Source: Phallusia mammillata (taxonomy: Eukaryota; Chordata; Ascidiacea; Phlebobranchia; Ascidiidae). Taken from it: 64,000 nucleotides of DNA. The DNA lies in NCBI GenBank assembly GCA_003260075.1, contig QLIY01000496.1:53924-117923 (forward strand), given 5' to 3'. The stretch's first letter is position 1. Every line of letters begins with the position of its first letter. The position numbers and the translations under genes are program-made. The notes beneath the pieces were generated by a model. That model was not told where the DNA came from and made no database searches. It worked only from the letters and a program-made list of their open reading frames with translations. Shown piece by piece: positions 10,357 through 24,779 of this stretch.

Positions 10357-12098
10357 AGTTTGGATAGTTCATGGAAAATTGATTCATGGATTGTCAAACA
10401 CTTTACAGTTTTTCTCAAATTCAGATTAATTGCAGATTTTCAGCAGAACAACCTACATGAGGTTACTGCAGTAGGTTTTAAATCAAACTTACTCTGCCAG
10501 ATTTAAAGTGTATTAAGCAGCACATAACACTAAACATTTGAAGCTTTAACACTTAAAAAATTTGTGAAATTTTAAAACACTCAAATACAGTTCTTTATAT
10601 CAAACACATAATCTGCTGCTTAGTACAGTTAGCAAGAATTTCACTATTATGTGTGAGTGTTAAGCAGAAATTATTGCAACTAGGCAATTAAGTCAAGGCA
10701 GCTCATGTTATGTCCAGCCAGGCTGCAAAAAGAAGGCACCAAGGGCGGTTTCTATTGCTGATTAACCGGTTTTGCGACGTGTCGCCTCACCCTTGCAGCT
10801 GCCAATATTTGTTCGCCCGGTGCGAAGGTGAAAAGACGACAGATTAGAAAGGTCAAAAGTGATAATATGCGATTCAACTTCAAAGAGTTTGCCTCGTATC
10901 CAGCAAACCGAGTCGCCGAATCGTAAACGAGAATTGTAGACGTCGATGAAATAACGGGCACGGACGACAAACTTACACTTACAACACAATATTGTTTCAG
11001 GTGCTAATGGGTATCTGGCAGTAACGCAACTAGGAAATGTACACAAACAACTTCTGTTTCACTCCCCGTCCAATATACGTAATGGGTAACAGCGTAAATC
11101 GCGCCAGCGTATTTATTGAGAGAAACCAAATGTCAAGCGCCAATTACTTGGCTCAACAAAGTTGAAGGCATTCTACTCGAATAAATGTTTATGACGCAAG
11201 GTCACTAAAAGCTGTGAGAGCTTACTTGTCCTTAAAACAATGGTATGAACTTACTATTCCCTTTAAAAAGGAACTTAATTTGCAAGTCTAACAACTAGCG
11301 TTTGATTAAGTTAATTTTGGATCAATAACTAATTACAGCATGCAATTCAAAAAGACTGTCCAGGTCATGTAGGAAAGATGCAGACTTTCAACGATAACCA
11401 TAACAGCACTTTATTTCGATAACACACTTCAAATAAGCAATACACCAATAAAAGAACATAAACAAGTCCCAGTAAATAAACCTACAAGAAAAAATGTAAA
11501 CCATGGGCCAACAGAAAGTGTCTTTGAACAATATTTTGAAAAGAACTGATTTGAAGAAGGTAAAAAATGGACAAACAGCTTGAACGTGATGTTTTCTCAA
11601 TTATAAACTAGGTTATCTTTCAAGAAACTTACTGCATCGAATTTAATAGTTATACAGTAGAGATCAACAGCTACATTGGACAGCAGTGGGCAACAGGAAA
11701 AACACTATTTGCTGACAAACCTAGGAGGCAAAATAAATGTTATATAGTGCAAAAATATTGGATATTGGTAATGAAATAAAATAATTAAAAAAATCTAAAG
11801 CCAATGATAATGTGACAGCATTTCAAAATCATCAAAAGTTTTGGTGCAGTAAATCTATTGCAACCCTTACAGAATTACACTAGAATGCTTTTAGTAGCAG
11901 TTCATAATTTGTCCAAAAATGAAAAAAAGCGTCCATTGCAATGCCAATCTCGCAAGTTAGGCTTAATTAAACTAAACATATAACACAGGATACACAACAG
12001 TTATGAGCTCTGACATAATGTTTTAAAAGCTTGTTTCTGTACGAAAACACAATAAATACAGACCGACTAAAACAGATTCTTGTTGTTGAACTTTCACC

Positions 12099-12109
12099 AA
12101 GATGGCGGC
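12099..12109 (+). promoter_or_regulatory. YY1-type core promoter motif AAGATGGCGGC
   Basis: AAGATGGCGGC is the full YY1 consensus, often found just downstream of the start site in TATA-less housekeeping promoters. An inverted CCAAT box (ATTGG) lies near 12358 and the local GC is raised. It sits between the divergent PPP1R10-like and CDC7 genes, so it may mark a promoter for either. The ATG inside it opens only a 13-codon frame. Confidence 0.45.
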
Positions 12110-12851
12110 GACCCAATCTTCTTTTCGTTCAAAGATGAACAAATAAAAACCTTAAACTTACTTTAAACCTGTTTTATTTGTACCTAACGCACATTTTATT
12201 CTTTAAAATTCATTTAATGCACGTTTCCATTAATTGCTTGGTCTTTTATTGAGTATTTTAGCTTAGAAATCAACAACACAACAACACCTACCTTCACTGA
12301 CTGCCAACTGACGAAATATGTCGGTCATCACGAGACACGTTGGTTACGGGGCTTCTGATTGGCTAAAAATGTCACGTGGTTATTTGTGATCCAGACTTTT
12401 CTTTCATGCGAAGTCACGAAATGAAACGTCACTGCTATCACAAAAGTGCAGTCAAGCATTAAATAAAAATTTATTTTTATGGATTATAAATGAATTTTTT
12501 CAAGAAGGTATAAATTAATTAATTGTTTAGGTAAAAAAGCAATTTCTAAAATCATTGTTTTCTTTTACTAAAGAGATCGTTTTTTAATTGCCAAAAACAA
12601 GACCAAACTTTGCAAAACATTATATTTAAAAATAAAATATGAGACATTATCTTATGTTGTGTAAATTAAAGAAAATTTAAAGCATGCTCATTTTGCATTT
12701 CAAATGTTTGTTACTCGTTTGGTTATCGGCCAACCCCACCCGCCGGGAATTTACCGAAAATAAAAAGTACCGGCTCTGGTGGCAGATGGCGGGAATGAAA
12801 AATGAGAACAATGGCACCGTGACCAACAAGTACTATAGTAGTAGGTTGAAG

Positions 12852-13303
12852 CAGGGCTGCCACTCTAGCTATTTTATAGCTAGATCTAGATAGTTTTGGT
12901 TGAGCCTAGATGTAAAATTTGGGATCTAGATTATGGCTATAAAATCTAGATATACGGTATGTTTTTACCGTTGTAAAGACTGTGGGAACCGTGCTAATAC
13001 AAATGTTCCACCCAGATAACCACAAAAGTCTCAACGCTATAACTGTATCAGAAAACGTAGACTGATGAAAAGGAAGAAATAAGCTTCTTTAACATCTAAT
13101 ATAGAGCAATTTATATCAAAAACCTTGTTGTGTTGCAACATAACAACATATGTGTTGTTGTTGTTTGGCTAATATGTTACAATAAATTGGATTGTTTTAT
13201 GCTTAGAAACGTGTTTGGGTGCTTTGTTTTTCAATCTAGATGTTTCTAGATATTTTTTGAGGTAAATCTAGATGATTTCGTTCAAACAAAAGTGGCAGCC
13301 CTG
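12852..13303. mobile_element. hAT-type MITE with perfect 8-bp target duplication
   Basis: The termini are CAGGGCTGCCAC and GTGGCAGCCCTG in inverted orientation. They are flanked by the identical 8-mer GGTTGAAG at 12844-12851 and 13304-13311. The interior has many copies of TCTAGA/ATCTAGA near both ends, like hAT subterminal repeats. There is no transposase frame, so the element is non-autonomous. Confidence 0.85.
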
Positions 13304-13371
13304 GGTTGAAGAGTAATGTGTGTGTTTCTTGTTCAGTGAAATACAACTGTTTTTCGTAAAATCGTCGTGCG

Positions 13372-13385
13372 TTTTTTTTTTTCAG
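13372..13385 (+). promoter_or_regulatory. strong polypyrimidine-AG acceptor upstream of the CDC7 start
   Basis: A run of T residues followed by CAG ends about 165 bases before the CDC7 ATG. It could be the acceptor of a 5'-UTR intron or a spliced-leader trans-splice site, both common in tunicates. The sequence alone does not decide. Confidence 0.35.
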
Positions 13386-13552
13386 TGTCTTAAAAACAAA
13401 GAATATCTGACTTGTACTGCGATAGTATACTAAAGCTATAGCTTTATTTTTGGTTAAGTTCGGATTTTTTTGTACTCTGATAGACAGACTGTTTTTAGGT
13501 CCAACGGTTTTATTTTATTTACGTTTTTAGTTAATTAAAAATTGTCAAAACA

Positions 13553-16997
<3,445 letters not shown>

Positions 16998-18159
16998 CCT
17001 TATTATAATTTTATTGTGTTTGTGTTTTTAGTTGGTTACATTTTACACTTTTTGCCATCAAAATTTTATCTTGGAGTTTTATTGCAGCCAATTTTGTGAC
17101 TCGTTTGTTTTGAGATTTTTCCTTGGTAAAATGAATCAACATAAATAACATTATTTGAAGCGCTACAAAATGTTATATGCGCTGTAATTGGTTCCTCACA
17201 CAACGAAACGCCAATTGATGTGTTCGTTGTTTATGTCAGAAGTTGTATTGACATTAATGTCGTGCACTGTTGATTTTAACTTTGTTTTATTCGTATATTT
17301 TACTGCTAAAATTTACACCAGTATATACGTAAAATATGTTTCTTGCGATATTGAAATTTACAAAAACATTCACATGCAATTGTCACCCAACGGACACTGC
17401 CATTGCCGGTTATGTCCTAATTTTATTTGGGCGAGTTCCTTTTACATTAAATTGTAACCGGAATGTTAGCTCCCAAACTGCCCGTCGCGTTAGGCTTAGC
17501 TTTTAATGAAAATTTCGTTTTATTTGTACGTTATTGTTACGTGATATGTTCATTTGTTATGAAATGTCTGTGCTATTTTACGACATTTGTTCAAATTTGT
17601 GTTTGTTTAAAACTTCACTGTATACGTTCAACTCAAAAAATGAAAGAAAATTTATCAAAATTTTGTGCGTTAAATACAATTCGGTTCCTTTGATCATTTT
17701 TCGTTTGTGGTCTTGTCACGACAATTGATTATTCCACTGCATCACATTTTTTGTTCAGCTTTTAAGAAGGAAATACACACACACACCGATTGTTTTCAAA
17801 AAAAGGTGAACCAAAGAAAAATCAGGACTGTTTAAAAATGGTCGGCGTTGCAATTGTTTATGAATGTCTGGATCGGGCTTCGGCTTAAATGTTTATTATG
17901 CAAAAACAGATAATTTAAACTTTCTATTTCCAGTATAGTTCTAAATATTTTTCAGTAATTTTCCGACGAAAATAGATACCTTCAAATGATTTAAACCGAT
18001 AGAGATTTCCTACCGGTCTTCCCAAACTTATGGGTCGAACTCCAACACGGCTTTTGTAATACCGATACTTTTGCGTATTAAATCCATGCGTACGTTTGCT
18101 GTTGTAGAGTATACAATGCATTCACTGTAAAAACGAGCTTTCTGAAAGTTTGTTTTGGA

Positions 18160-18460
18160 TAAAAAGCAGCCTTGAGTTCACAAGGTCGTGGGTTCTATTC
18201 CGTTCAACCACTGTGTTTTCTCGAGCAAGATGTTTAGGCGACACTGCTCTAACTTTGTGAAACCCAAAATAAGATATTGTTGCCAGGCCTATACTGTAAA
18301 AACAAGTATTGGCCTTCCAGGTGTTTTGATTATAAATAAGAAAATTTGTCTTGCAAGATATGCCAATATCCTGATTAAGGCGTCTTGCATGGGACGTCAA
18401 AACGTCGGTTATTTACAACAAAACTTGCTGGAAGAGCGATTAGCGAAACCCTGGTGAGTT
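18160..18460 (+). mobile_element. SINE-like element with tRNA-like B box and hammerhead-like tail
   Basis: The left part has GGTCGTGGGTTCTATTCCG, a tRNA T-arm/B-box-like segment. The right part (18371-18402) is CTGATTA...AAAACGTC, a mutated version of the CTGATGA...GAAACGTC core found at 8665 and 25252, followed by the shared CTTGCTGGAAGAGCG. The boundaries are approximate. Confidence 0.5.
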
Positions 18461-19499
18461 AAACAAAACTGAAGTCAATTACAACTCTTGAAAACTCGAA
18501 ATTAAAAAATAATTGGACCTGTAATGAGGTAGGCAGCTCGGCAGTGGATTTACCCGTACACCGAGGATAAAACTCAAACAGACAAACAAGCTAAAAGTAT
18601 GTGACCGTACAACAGATTATGTTGCGTTTGTCACAGTGTATCTGGATTTATTAAAAACAAACAAGCCCTTTTATTATGTCAACTCTTCAATTATGACAAA
18701 GCCAATTTAGTGTTTCGCATTCCCTAATTCGTAAAGGTATTAAGAATTACTATTACTCACAATTTCTGCTTTACTGTTTCGTAGCAACAAAATCCGGCCT
18801 GTTATAAAATCAAAAATTACACTCACCAGGTGTCGCTATCGAGTTGTTTCCAGTTTTGTTCTGATCACGAATTTTTGCGTTGGAATCGGCGATTTATGAG
18901 AGCGGGGCGCTTTATTGTGTTTGAACAAGTTTAATGGCAGGTAGCCTACACAGCTGCTGTCGTGAAAATGTTACAATCTTTTCTGTAACACACATTTAAC
19001 AACATTCAAAGTCGAAATTATTTTTTAGGAAACAATTTAATTTTCTCCATAAGTATAACATTTCATTTTGTCTTTAACATAATTCGTTAAAGTGTTAACG
19101 TTCTGCAACGATGGTTACGTTATGTCCGCATCTCTTGGAAATTAAAAAAATGATTCAAAAAAGTCAATTTATTGGCATCAATGCCACTTTTCAGATTTGT
19201 ATTTCATGCCAGGCGAGCGGAAACGCGTGAATTTTTTTTCACGTAAAAAATCTTTTAATGCAAACTGCCCAAAGACGCAGATGAAGTTAATCAGAATGGT
19301 TGAGGCAAATTGTAAACAAATGGATTACGTGCAAATCACAAGACGTGAAAAGTTGGGCAACGAAACAAAGGGAATAAGCCATATATCACCGAGTGTAGAG
19401 TAATTTATCTTTGTGTCATCGGGGACCTACATGGGGCGGTCAGTTTTACCGTCGTGACGTAGCTCCCTTGTGACGTAACAGTCGTCAATTGACCACGTG

Positions 19500-20160
19500 A
19501 GAAACGATAACCGGTCGGAATTATTTTAGAGCGGGGTTTTAACGCGCGGCTGCCAGCGCCTCGAACAGATTTTGCTTTTGTTTCTGGCGCGCCTCAGACA
19601 AGCTGGCGCCCCGCGCGATCCGTCAGAGCCGCTAACAATGGGGCGAAGGCCGATTTGTCAAACAAAGAGCGAAGCGAAGATAAATACAGAGACTGTTCTG
19701 ATCTTCACCACGCAATGCCCGAGCCGCGCAGCTCTGAAATTTCACGACAGACTGGCGCCTGAGTGGCGGCGCGCAGGAGTAAAGAAGAAACAAACAGGAG
19801 GAGGATGCGAGGGAAGACAGCCACCGCGTGGAGGGAACAGCTGCTTTTGGGCAACGAGTGATGGTAAACACTGCGAATATTGGTTGGCTACGGGCAAGGC
19901 AGGTGGTGAACCTCCCATACGATGCACAGGGCAGGCGCCAGCGAGTCGCGCGTTCACGACAAAGCGCAAACAAAAACGCGAAGATCAAACTGGAAATTGC
20001 CAAGCGGTCTGGCGAGATACAAAACCTCTGGCAACCGGCAATTATCAAGTTCGTCTCTCGCTTCTTTGGCGCTTGGTGCATTAGTGGGCGTTTAAGTGCG
20101 TGAAAATATAACGTGTCGCCGGTCTTAATCGTCGCAGGCTTTGATTTTTGCCGGCGCAAT
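19500..20160. promoter_or_regulatory. GC/CpG-rich island, possible regulatory region
   Basis: This block contrasts sharply with its AT-rich surroundings. It is rich in CpG and has three GGCGCC palindromes (19605, 19754, 19934), an AscI-type GGCGCGCC near 19585, a CACGTG E-box and two TGACGTA half-CRE sites just upstream. Frames are open on both strands with no known domain and no paired splice signals, so I do not call it a gene. Confidence 0.35.
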
Positions 20161-21484
20161 ATGATGCTGTTTGAAACTGTCGTTAATCTTGGATTACGAT
20201 GAATTCCCGTTTAGACCCACCACGCAGATGAAAACAATCCGTCATAAGGTGTAACCATTTTTGCCTTGACGTTTTAATTGCCTCGCTCGGGAAAACGTGT
20301 AATTTTCTTTAGTTGCTAACAGGGCTATCCAAAATACTTACGCATAATAAATGTCACCCACGAAAACCCGTTTGGAGACTTAAGTGTTATATAAATGCAA
20401 GCACTAAATACTGAGTTTGATTAAAAAGTGTTTGTGCTGCACTTATCATTTTATTTTCGACGAAGGTGGCAAGTTACGGAAACGATGCTTAATAATCATG
20501 TTTATAAACTTCAAAATTCTGCAAAGAACGGCATCAAATCCTATCTGCAATAGCACAGTAAAACATTGTGAGCCCTAATATTTTGTTAAAATCTTTTTAA
20601 ACTCTATCAAAGGTCAAACGGTGAGCATTAGTAGTTTAGTTTGTCGGTGTTTTAATTTTATCAACATGTTTCACTTTTTTGTCCACGTCTAGAAAACAAC
20701 GCATGCCAAACAACACAAACCCATTGAAACGAGTCCCACATGCATGTAATAATGCACTTACTCATCAACAAGCAATTGGGTTACACAAGTTCATTTGATT
20801 GGACTATTTTTAGCTCTTGTTCAATTGCTACCATAATTAGAATTTTGTATCGCGAAATAGCGCGCAGTATTGCTTTGCAGCATTCAGCCACGCCAGAAAA
20901 CAAGAAAACTATTCGAAAACAATCGCTCCAATGCCAAATTGGAAATTGCGTCTGCTACGCCATACCCAATGTGCTAGCGTGTATCCATCTGCGTTGCAGA
21001 ATAAGGCAACAATAACAATTTTAATCGTGAAAAACAGTGTCGCCCCATACGTGTGTTACGTCATAACCTATTCGCAAGTGACTTCGGTCTACGTGGTAGA
21101 AGTTGAAAAAATAATTTAGTTGTGAAAAATATTGACGTCACACACCTGCGATTCTGAAGTTGGTCACAAATGGACCGTGACGGATTGGACGCCGTTTCGG
21201 CGCCGGCCGGGCCGCATTGGGCATTCCTGGCCTCCCGTCCTCTCGCTTGTAAACAAACAGATGATATGTGCCAGGGCCAAGCGAGTGAGTGCGTGTAGTC
21301 GAATATCGTTAACACGCCGTGGTGTGTTTTGCCGCGCGGGCTACTGATGACACATTCTTATTTTTTCACGGGATTCTCCAGAGATCTTTGTGTTTGTGTG
21401 AATCATATAGATTAGATGGCAAATCTGTTTTTGCAAACTCAGAGCAGGTGTTTTCTTCACTTCAACTATCCAAACGCCATAAAC

Positions 21485-21725
21485 CAGTGGTTCCCAATCG
21501 GGAAGAAATCTTATAAATTGGGGGGAGGAATTTGCTTTAACTTTTACGTGTTGTTTGTTATTAGACACTTAAGCTCTGGGAAAAATGACATGTGAAGTTG
21601 ATTAAAGAACCAATTTTAAATAATCTTTGTACGGTTTGCCATCTACTATTTAGTGAATTAGAGAGGAAAGAAAATGTTTTAATTCGTTAAGGGGGGAATT
21701 CGTTGAAAAAGATTGGGAACCACTG
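21485..21725. mobile_element. hAT-like MITE, CAGTGGTTCCCAA ends
   Basis: Left end CAGTGGTTCCCAATCGGGAA and right end GATTGGGAACCACTG are inverse copies, with AGGGGGGAATTCG near the right and GGGGGGAGGAATT near the left. The flanks CCATAAAC and CCCTATTC are not a clean duplication. Confidence 0.65.
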
Positions 21726-22313
21726 CCCTATTCGCAATTTTGATTTTATGAAACAAACACACATGTTAAATTTTAAACGTAGTGGTGTTTTTAAACATGT
21801 GTTTAGCCTAATATAAACGTTTTTGGCCAGGAGCTTGTTGGGTCCAACACTGCGCATAAAGCTTGCGTTTAATTAGGGTCTTTCATTCTGCTTTCGCCAG
21901 GGAGAAGGATTAAAATTAAGCAAACAAGCGTAAGCCCGGTGTTGATACGTTGGGACATCTTCAGCAAGCGGAATATAAACATGACGAGCGCGGTTGGGGC
22001 GAGAGCCACATGAACAGATGCGACGTTGTTATTACGCTGGCTGGTAACGCATTCGGCGGCTGCTCGACAGATGTCCTGCACTGCTACAATTCCCAAGCGG
22101 GTTTAAAAATAAGACAGCAACCAAAACAGAAATGCCCCGACCAGCTGCTTCATCGACCTGACACTACTTAAATCAACAAGAGTCGTTACGTGCTTACCGC
22201 AGCTCACCAGGCACCGTATTTTTCGGTTTCACTGCCAGATGGACATTTGCTTGGGGTTTTTCGTATCGATTAGGTAAAATATTACTCCTGGCTTTCCTTG
22301 TCAACTAATTGAG

Positions 22314-22326
22314 CCCCCCCCCCCCC
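22314..22326. other. poly-C join with duplicated flanks
   Basis: 22213-22313 and 22327-22424 are near-identical (CGTATTTTTCGGTTTCACTG...). Confidence 0.8.
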
Positions 22327-22703
22327 GTATTTTTCGGTTTCACTGCCAGATGGACATTTGCTTGGGGTTTTTTCGTATCGATTAGGTAAAATATTGCTCC
22401 TGGCTTTCCTCGTCAACTAATTGAGTGGACTTAAACAGGTGAATTTCCCAACCAAAGCACCTGACATTTCCAACCTTGCACAATTTATAAACCATGTTTT
22501 GGGGAAGGTTTATTGGCGGATGGTGATAGTTTTTTGTATTAATTTGCCATAAAAAAGAAGTGTACCTACACATGCAAGTACGCAAAACAATCGTAATTTC
22601 TTCAAGTTCTTTTATTTGTCCTCATATAGCTGTAACGGTAATAATATTCAAAATTTAATTGTCAGCTTTTCGTCTTATCGATGCTACATGAATTTCAAGT
22701 CAA

Positions 22704-22713
22704 CCCCCCCCCC
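22704..22713. other. poly-C join with duplicated flanks
   Basis: About 22438-22703 and 22714-22975 are two versions of the same 265 bases (GGTGAATTTCCCAACCAAAG...), differing by several SNPs and indels. Confidence 0.8.
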
Positions 22714-23329
22714 GGTGAATTTCCCAACCAAAGCACCTGACATTTCCAACCTTGCACAATTGATAAACCATGTTTTGGGAAAGGTTTATTGGCGGATGGT
22801 GGTAGTTTTGTATTAATTTGCTATAAAAAAGGAGTGTACACATGCAAGTACGCAAAACAATCGTAATTTCTTCAATTTCGTTTTATTTGTCCTCATATAG
22901 TTGTAACGGTAATAATATTCCAAATTTAATTGTCAGCATTTCGTCTTATCGATGCCACATGAATTTCAAGTCAATTAATCTCAACGCTAATATACCAATG
23001 GATAGTGTGCCTATTGTAGCAACGTCTGTTGAGCAGGAAGCACTAATCTGGCAGAAAGATTGGAATCCTCGGCTTGAATGTAACAGCCGTCAATAACGAC
23101 CCAATGACCAGCTGCCCAACGCGCACTCATTGCGCCAAACAAGTGTTCCTAATCACATTATGACTGCTGCAGTGAACGCTTGTGCTGCCGCTTAATAACA
23201 ATCAACTCGGGATTGACTTGAAGATATGTTTGTTTCAATTTTTGTCAAACATTTTGAAACAGCTTTTTCGTGTCAAACATATGTTTAACATAATTTTGTA
23301 TCTCTACAGGTGTAGTAGATTTTAAAGTA

Positions 23330-23339
23330 CCCCCCCCCC
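23330..23339. other. poly-C join with duplicated flanks
   Basis: 23232-23329 and 23340-23437 are near-identical (GTTTCAATTTTTGTCAAACA...). Confidence 0.8.
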
Positions 23340-24728
23340 GTTTCAATTTTTGTCAAACATTTTGAAACAGCTTTTTCGTGTCAAACAGATGTTTAACATA
23401 ATTTTTTATCTCTACAGGTGTAGTAGGTTTTAAAGTGTTGATTTAATTCCGGTTGAAAGAGCTTGTAATATTCAATTTGCCGTCACGCATGTGCTCATTG
23501 TTTTGCAAAAAAAGGCGAAGTCAGTCACTAAACTACGTAATAGCCTTGACATCATGAAACCTAATATTCGTGTCGAGAAATTTTCAAGCAATTTCAATGC
23601 GGAAATGCACTTGCTATAAACCTTAAAATCAGAGCTAATAAAGGTTTTAGAAAAGCCTGAATAGCCATGAAGATGTGGTTTTGTCATCTGTTTATTGCTC
23701 TCCACTTAACTCGCTTTTATTCGTAAATTACTACAACAGAAGTTAAGGAAGTTCTTGGGGACGACAAAGCGCTATTGAAAGCGCTAAGTAGTTAACGCTG
23801 AAGGTGTTAAAACACAGCGCATCAAAGTGGCTTCATTCACACGAATAAAGCCGACACCAGCCCGGCGTTATGCCTCGCCATTGTCGAAGCGGAATTTAAG
23901 AATTTTCACGAAATCAGAGCATCGCTTTGCCCAAGCGAGCGACATCAATTAGCCGGCGTGGGAGTTGCGCCGACGAGCGAGTGGGAGAAAGAAAGAGAAA
24001 GGCGCAGGACGAGAGCAGACTTGGTGTCGTCGGCGAGAAATGCTGGTGAGTGACAGATGGCAAGACGTTCGGGAAAAAGGCGAAATTAATTTGATGTGAA
24101 AATAGTTTTATGAAGCGCTCTGATCCCGCCACAGAAAGCTGTGAAGAGGGCCCTCAGATCACCAGAAGCAACAGGTTGTAGCGAAACGAAACTAGCAGCT
24201 GTCAGTGTCAGTGTGCCTGCCCGAATGCCCAGGTGACCTGAACCTTGCATTATGCAGCAGGTGAAGAGACTCGTAAGGATTAGTCACTTTTTACGCATCT
24301 GTTGCAAGCAATGTCTTGCGTCTTGAAGAAGGGTAGTCATTTGCATGACAGGTTGTTGGCAGACTGTTAATGTGCAGCGTTAGCGTGGTGCCAAATAGCA
24401 ATTAACGCCCAATGGAGATATCAGGACATGGGCCAACGCAACAAGGTCAGCGGAGATTGGAAGTAAGATAGCCGGCAGACGCTTAGGAATCTCTCGATCA
24501 TTTTTAAGTTTCAAAAACCTTAAGAGTAGTTACGCAAATTTAGTTCGAAGCAGGAACTCCGTTTGCACACATGGATATATTGCAGTGTTGATTAAATATC
24601 GGCATTATTCTAATATTTGGTCATTTACTGCTTTCAGCATCAGAAATTATTGTTAAAAATCAGAAATACTTGCAACGTGAAATATTACTTGATTCCACAC
24701 TAATGTTGGATTTATGACGTAACAATCT

Positions 24729-24779
24729 ATGGTGTTCGAAGACGCGTCGTCACCTGCTATGACATCAGCTTCTCAAAAG
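24729..24779 (+). CDS. candidate first coding exon of ATOH8-like gene
   Basis: ATG at 24729 begins a 17-codon segment, MVFEDASSPAMTSASQK, ending at a consensus AAAAG/GTAAGT donor. Its phase 0 does not match any clear acceptor before the 25498 donor in the required frame. It may join through an acceptor I cannot identify, or may not be part of this gene. Confidence 0.4.

Larger units (their letters stand above)
9967..13552. other. intergenic region between PPP1R10-like and CDC7
   Basis: This head-to-head interval of about 3.6 kb has no convincing coding exon. It contains a poly-C join with duplicated flanks (10263-10430), promoter-like sequence at 12.1-12.4 kb and a 452-bp MITE at 12852-13303. 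A 94-codon minus frame at 10762-11046 has no recognisable domain. Confidence 0.6.
16998..24728. other. gene-poor interval between CDC7 and ATOH8
   Basis: No exon with recognisable homology was found in these 7.7 kb. The interval holds a tRNA-like SINE at 18160-18460, a hAT-like MITE at 21485-21725, three poly-C joins (22314, 22704, 23330) and several GC-rich islands (about 19500-20150, 21160-21320, 21880-22150, 23800-24100). The islands have open frames on both strands, up to 170-175 codons at 19572-20159, which is expected of GC-rich noncoding DNA. They resemble no family. CRE-like TGACGT sites and a full TGACGTCA near 21133 are present. Regulatory function for ATOH8 is possible but unproven. 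Confidence 0.5.

Noticed and set aside
19572..20159. Open frames of 170 (plus) and 175 (minus) codons in a GC-rich block
   Set aside because: Both strands are open at once, there is no recognisable domain, no splice context and no Kozak-like support. GC-rich composition depletes stop codons and explains both.
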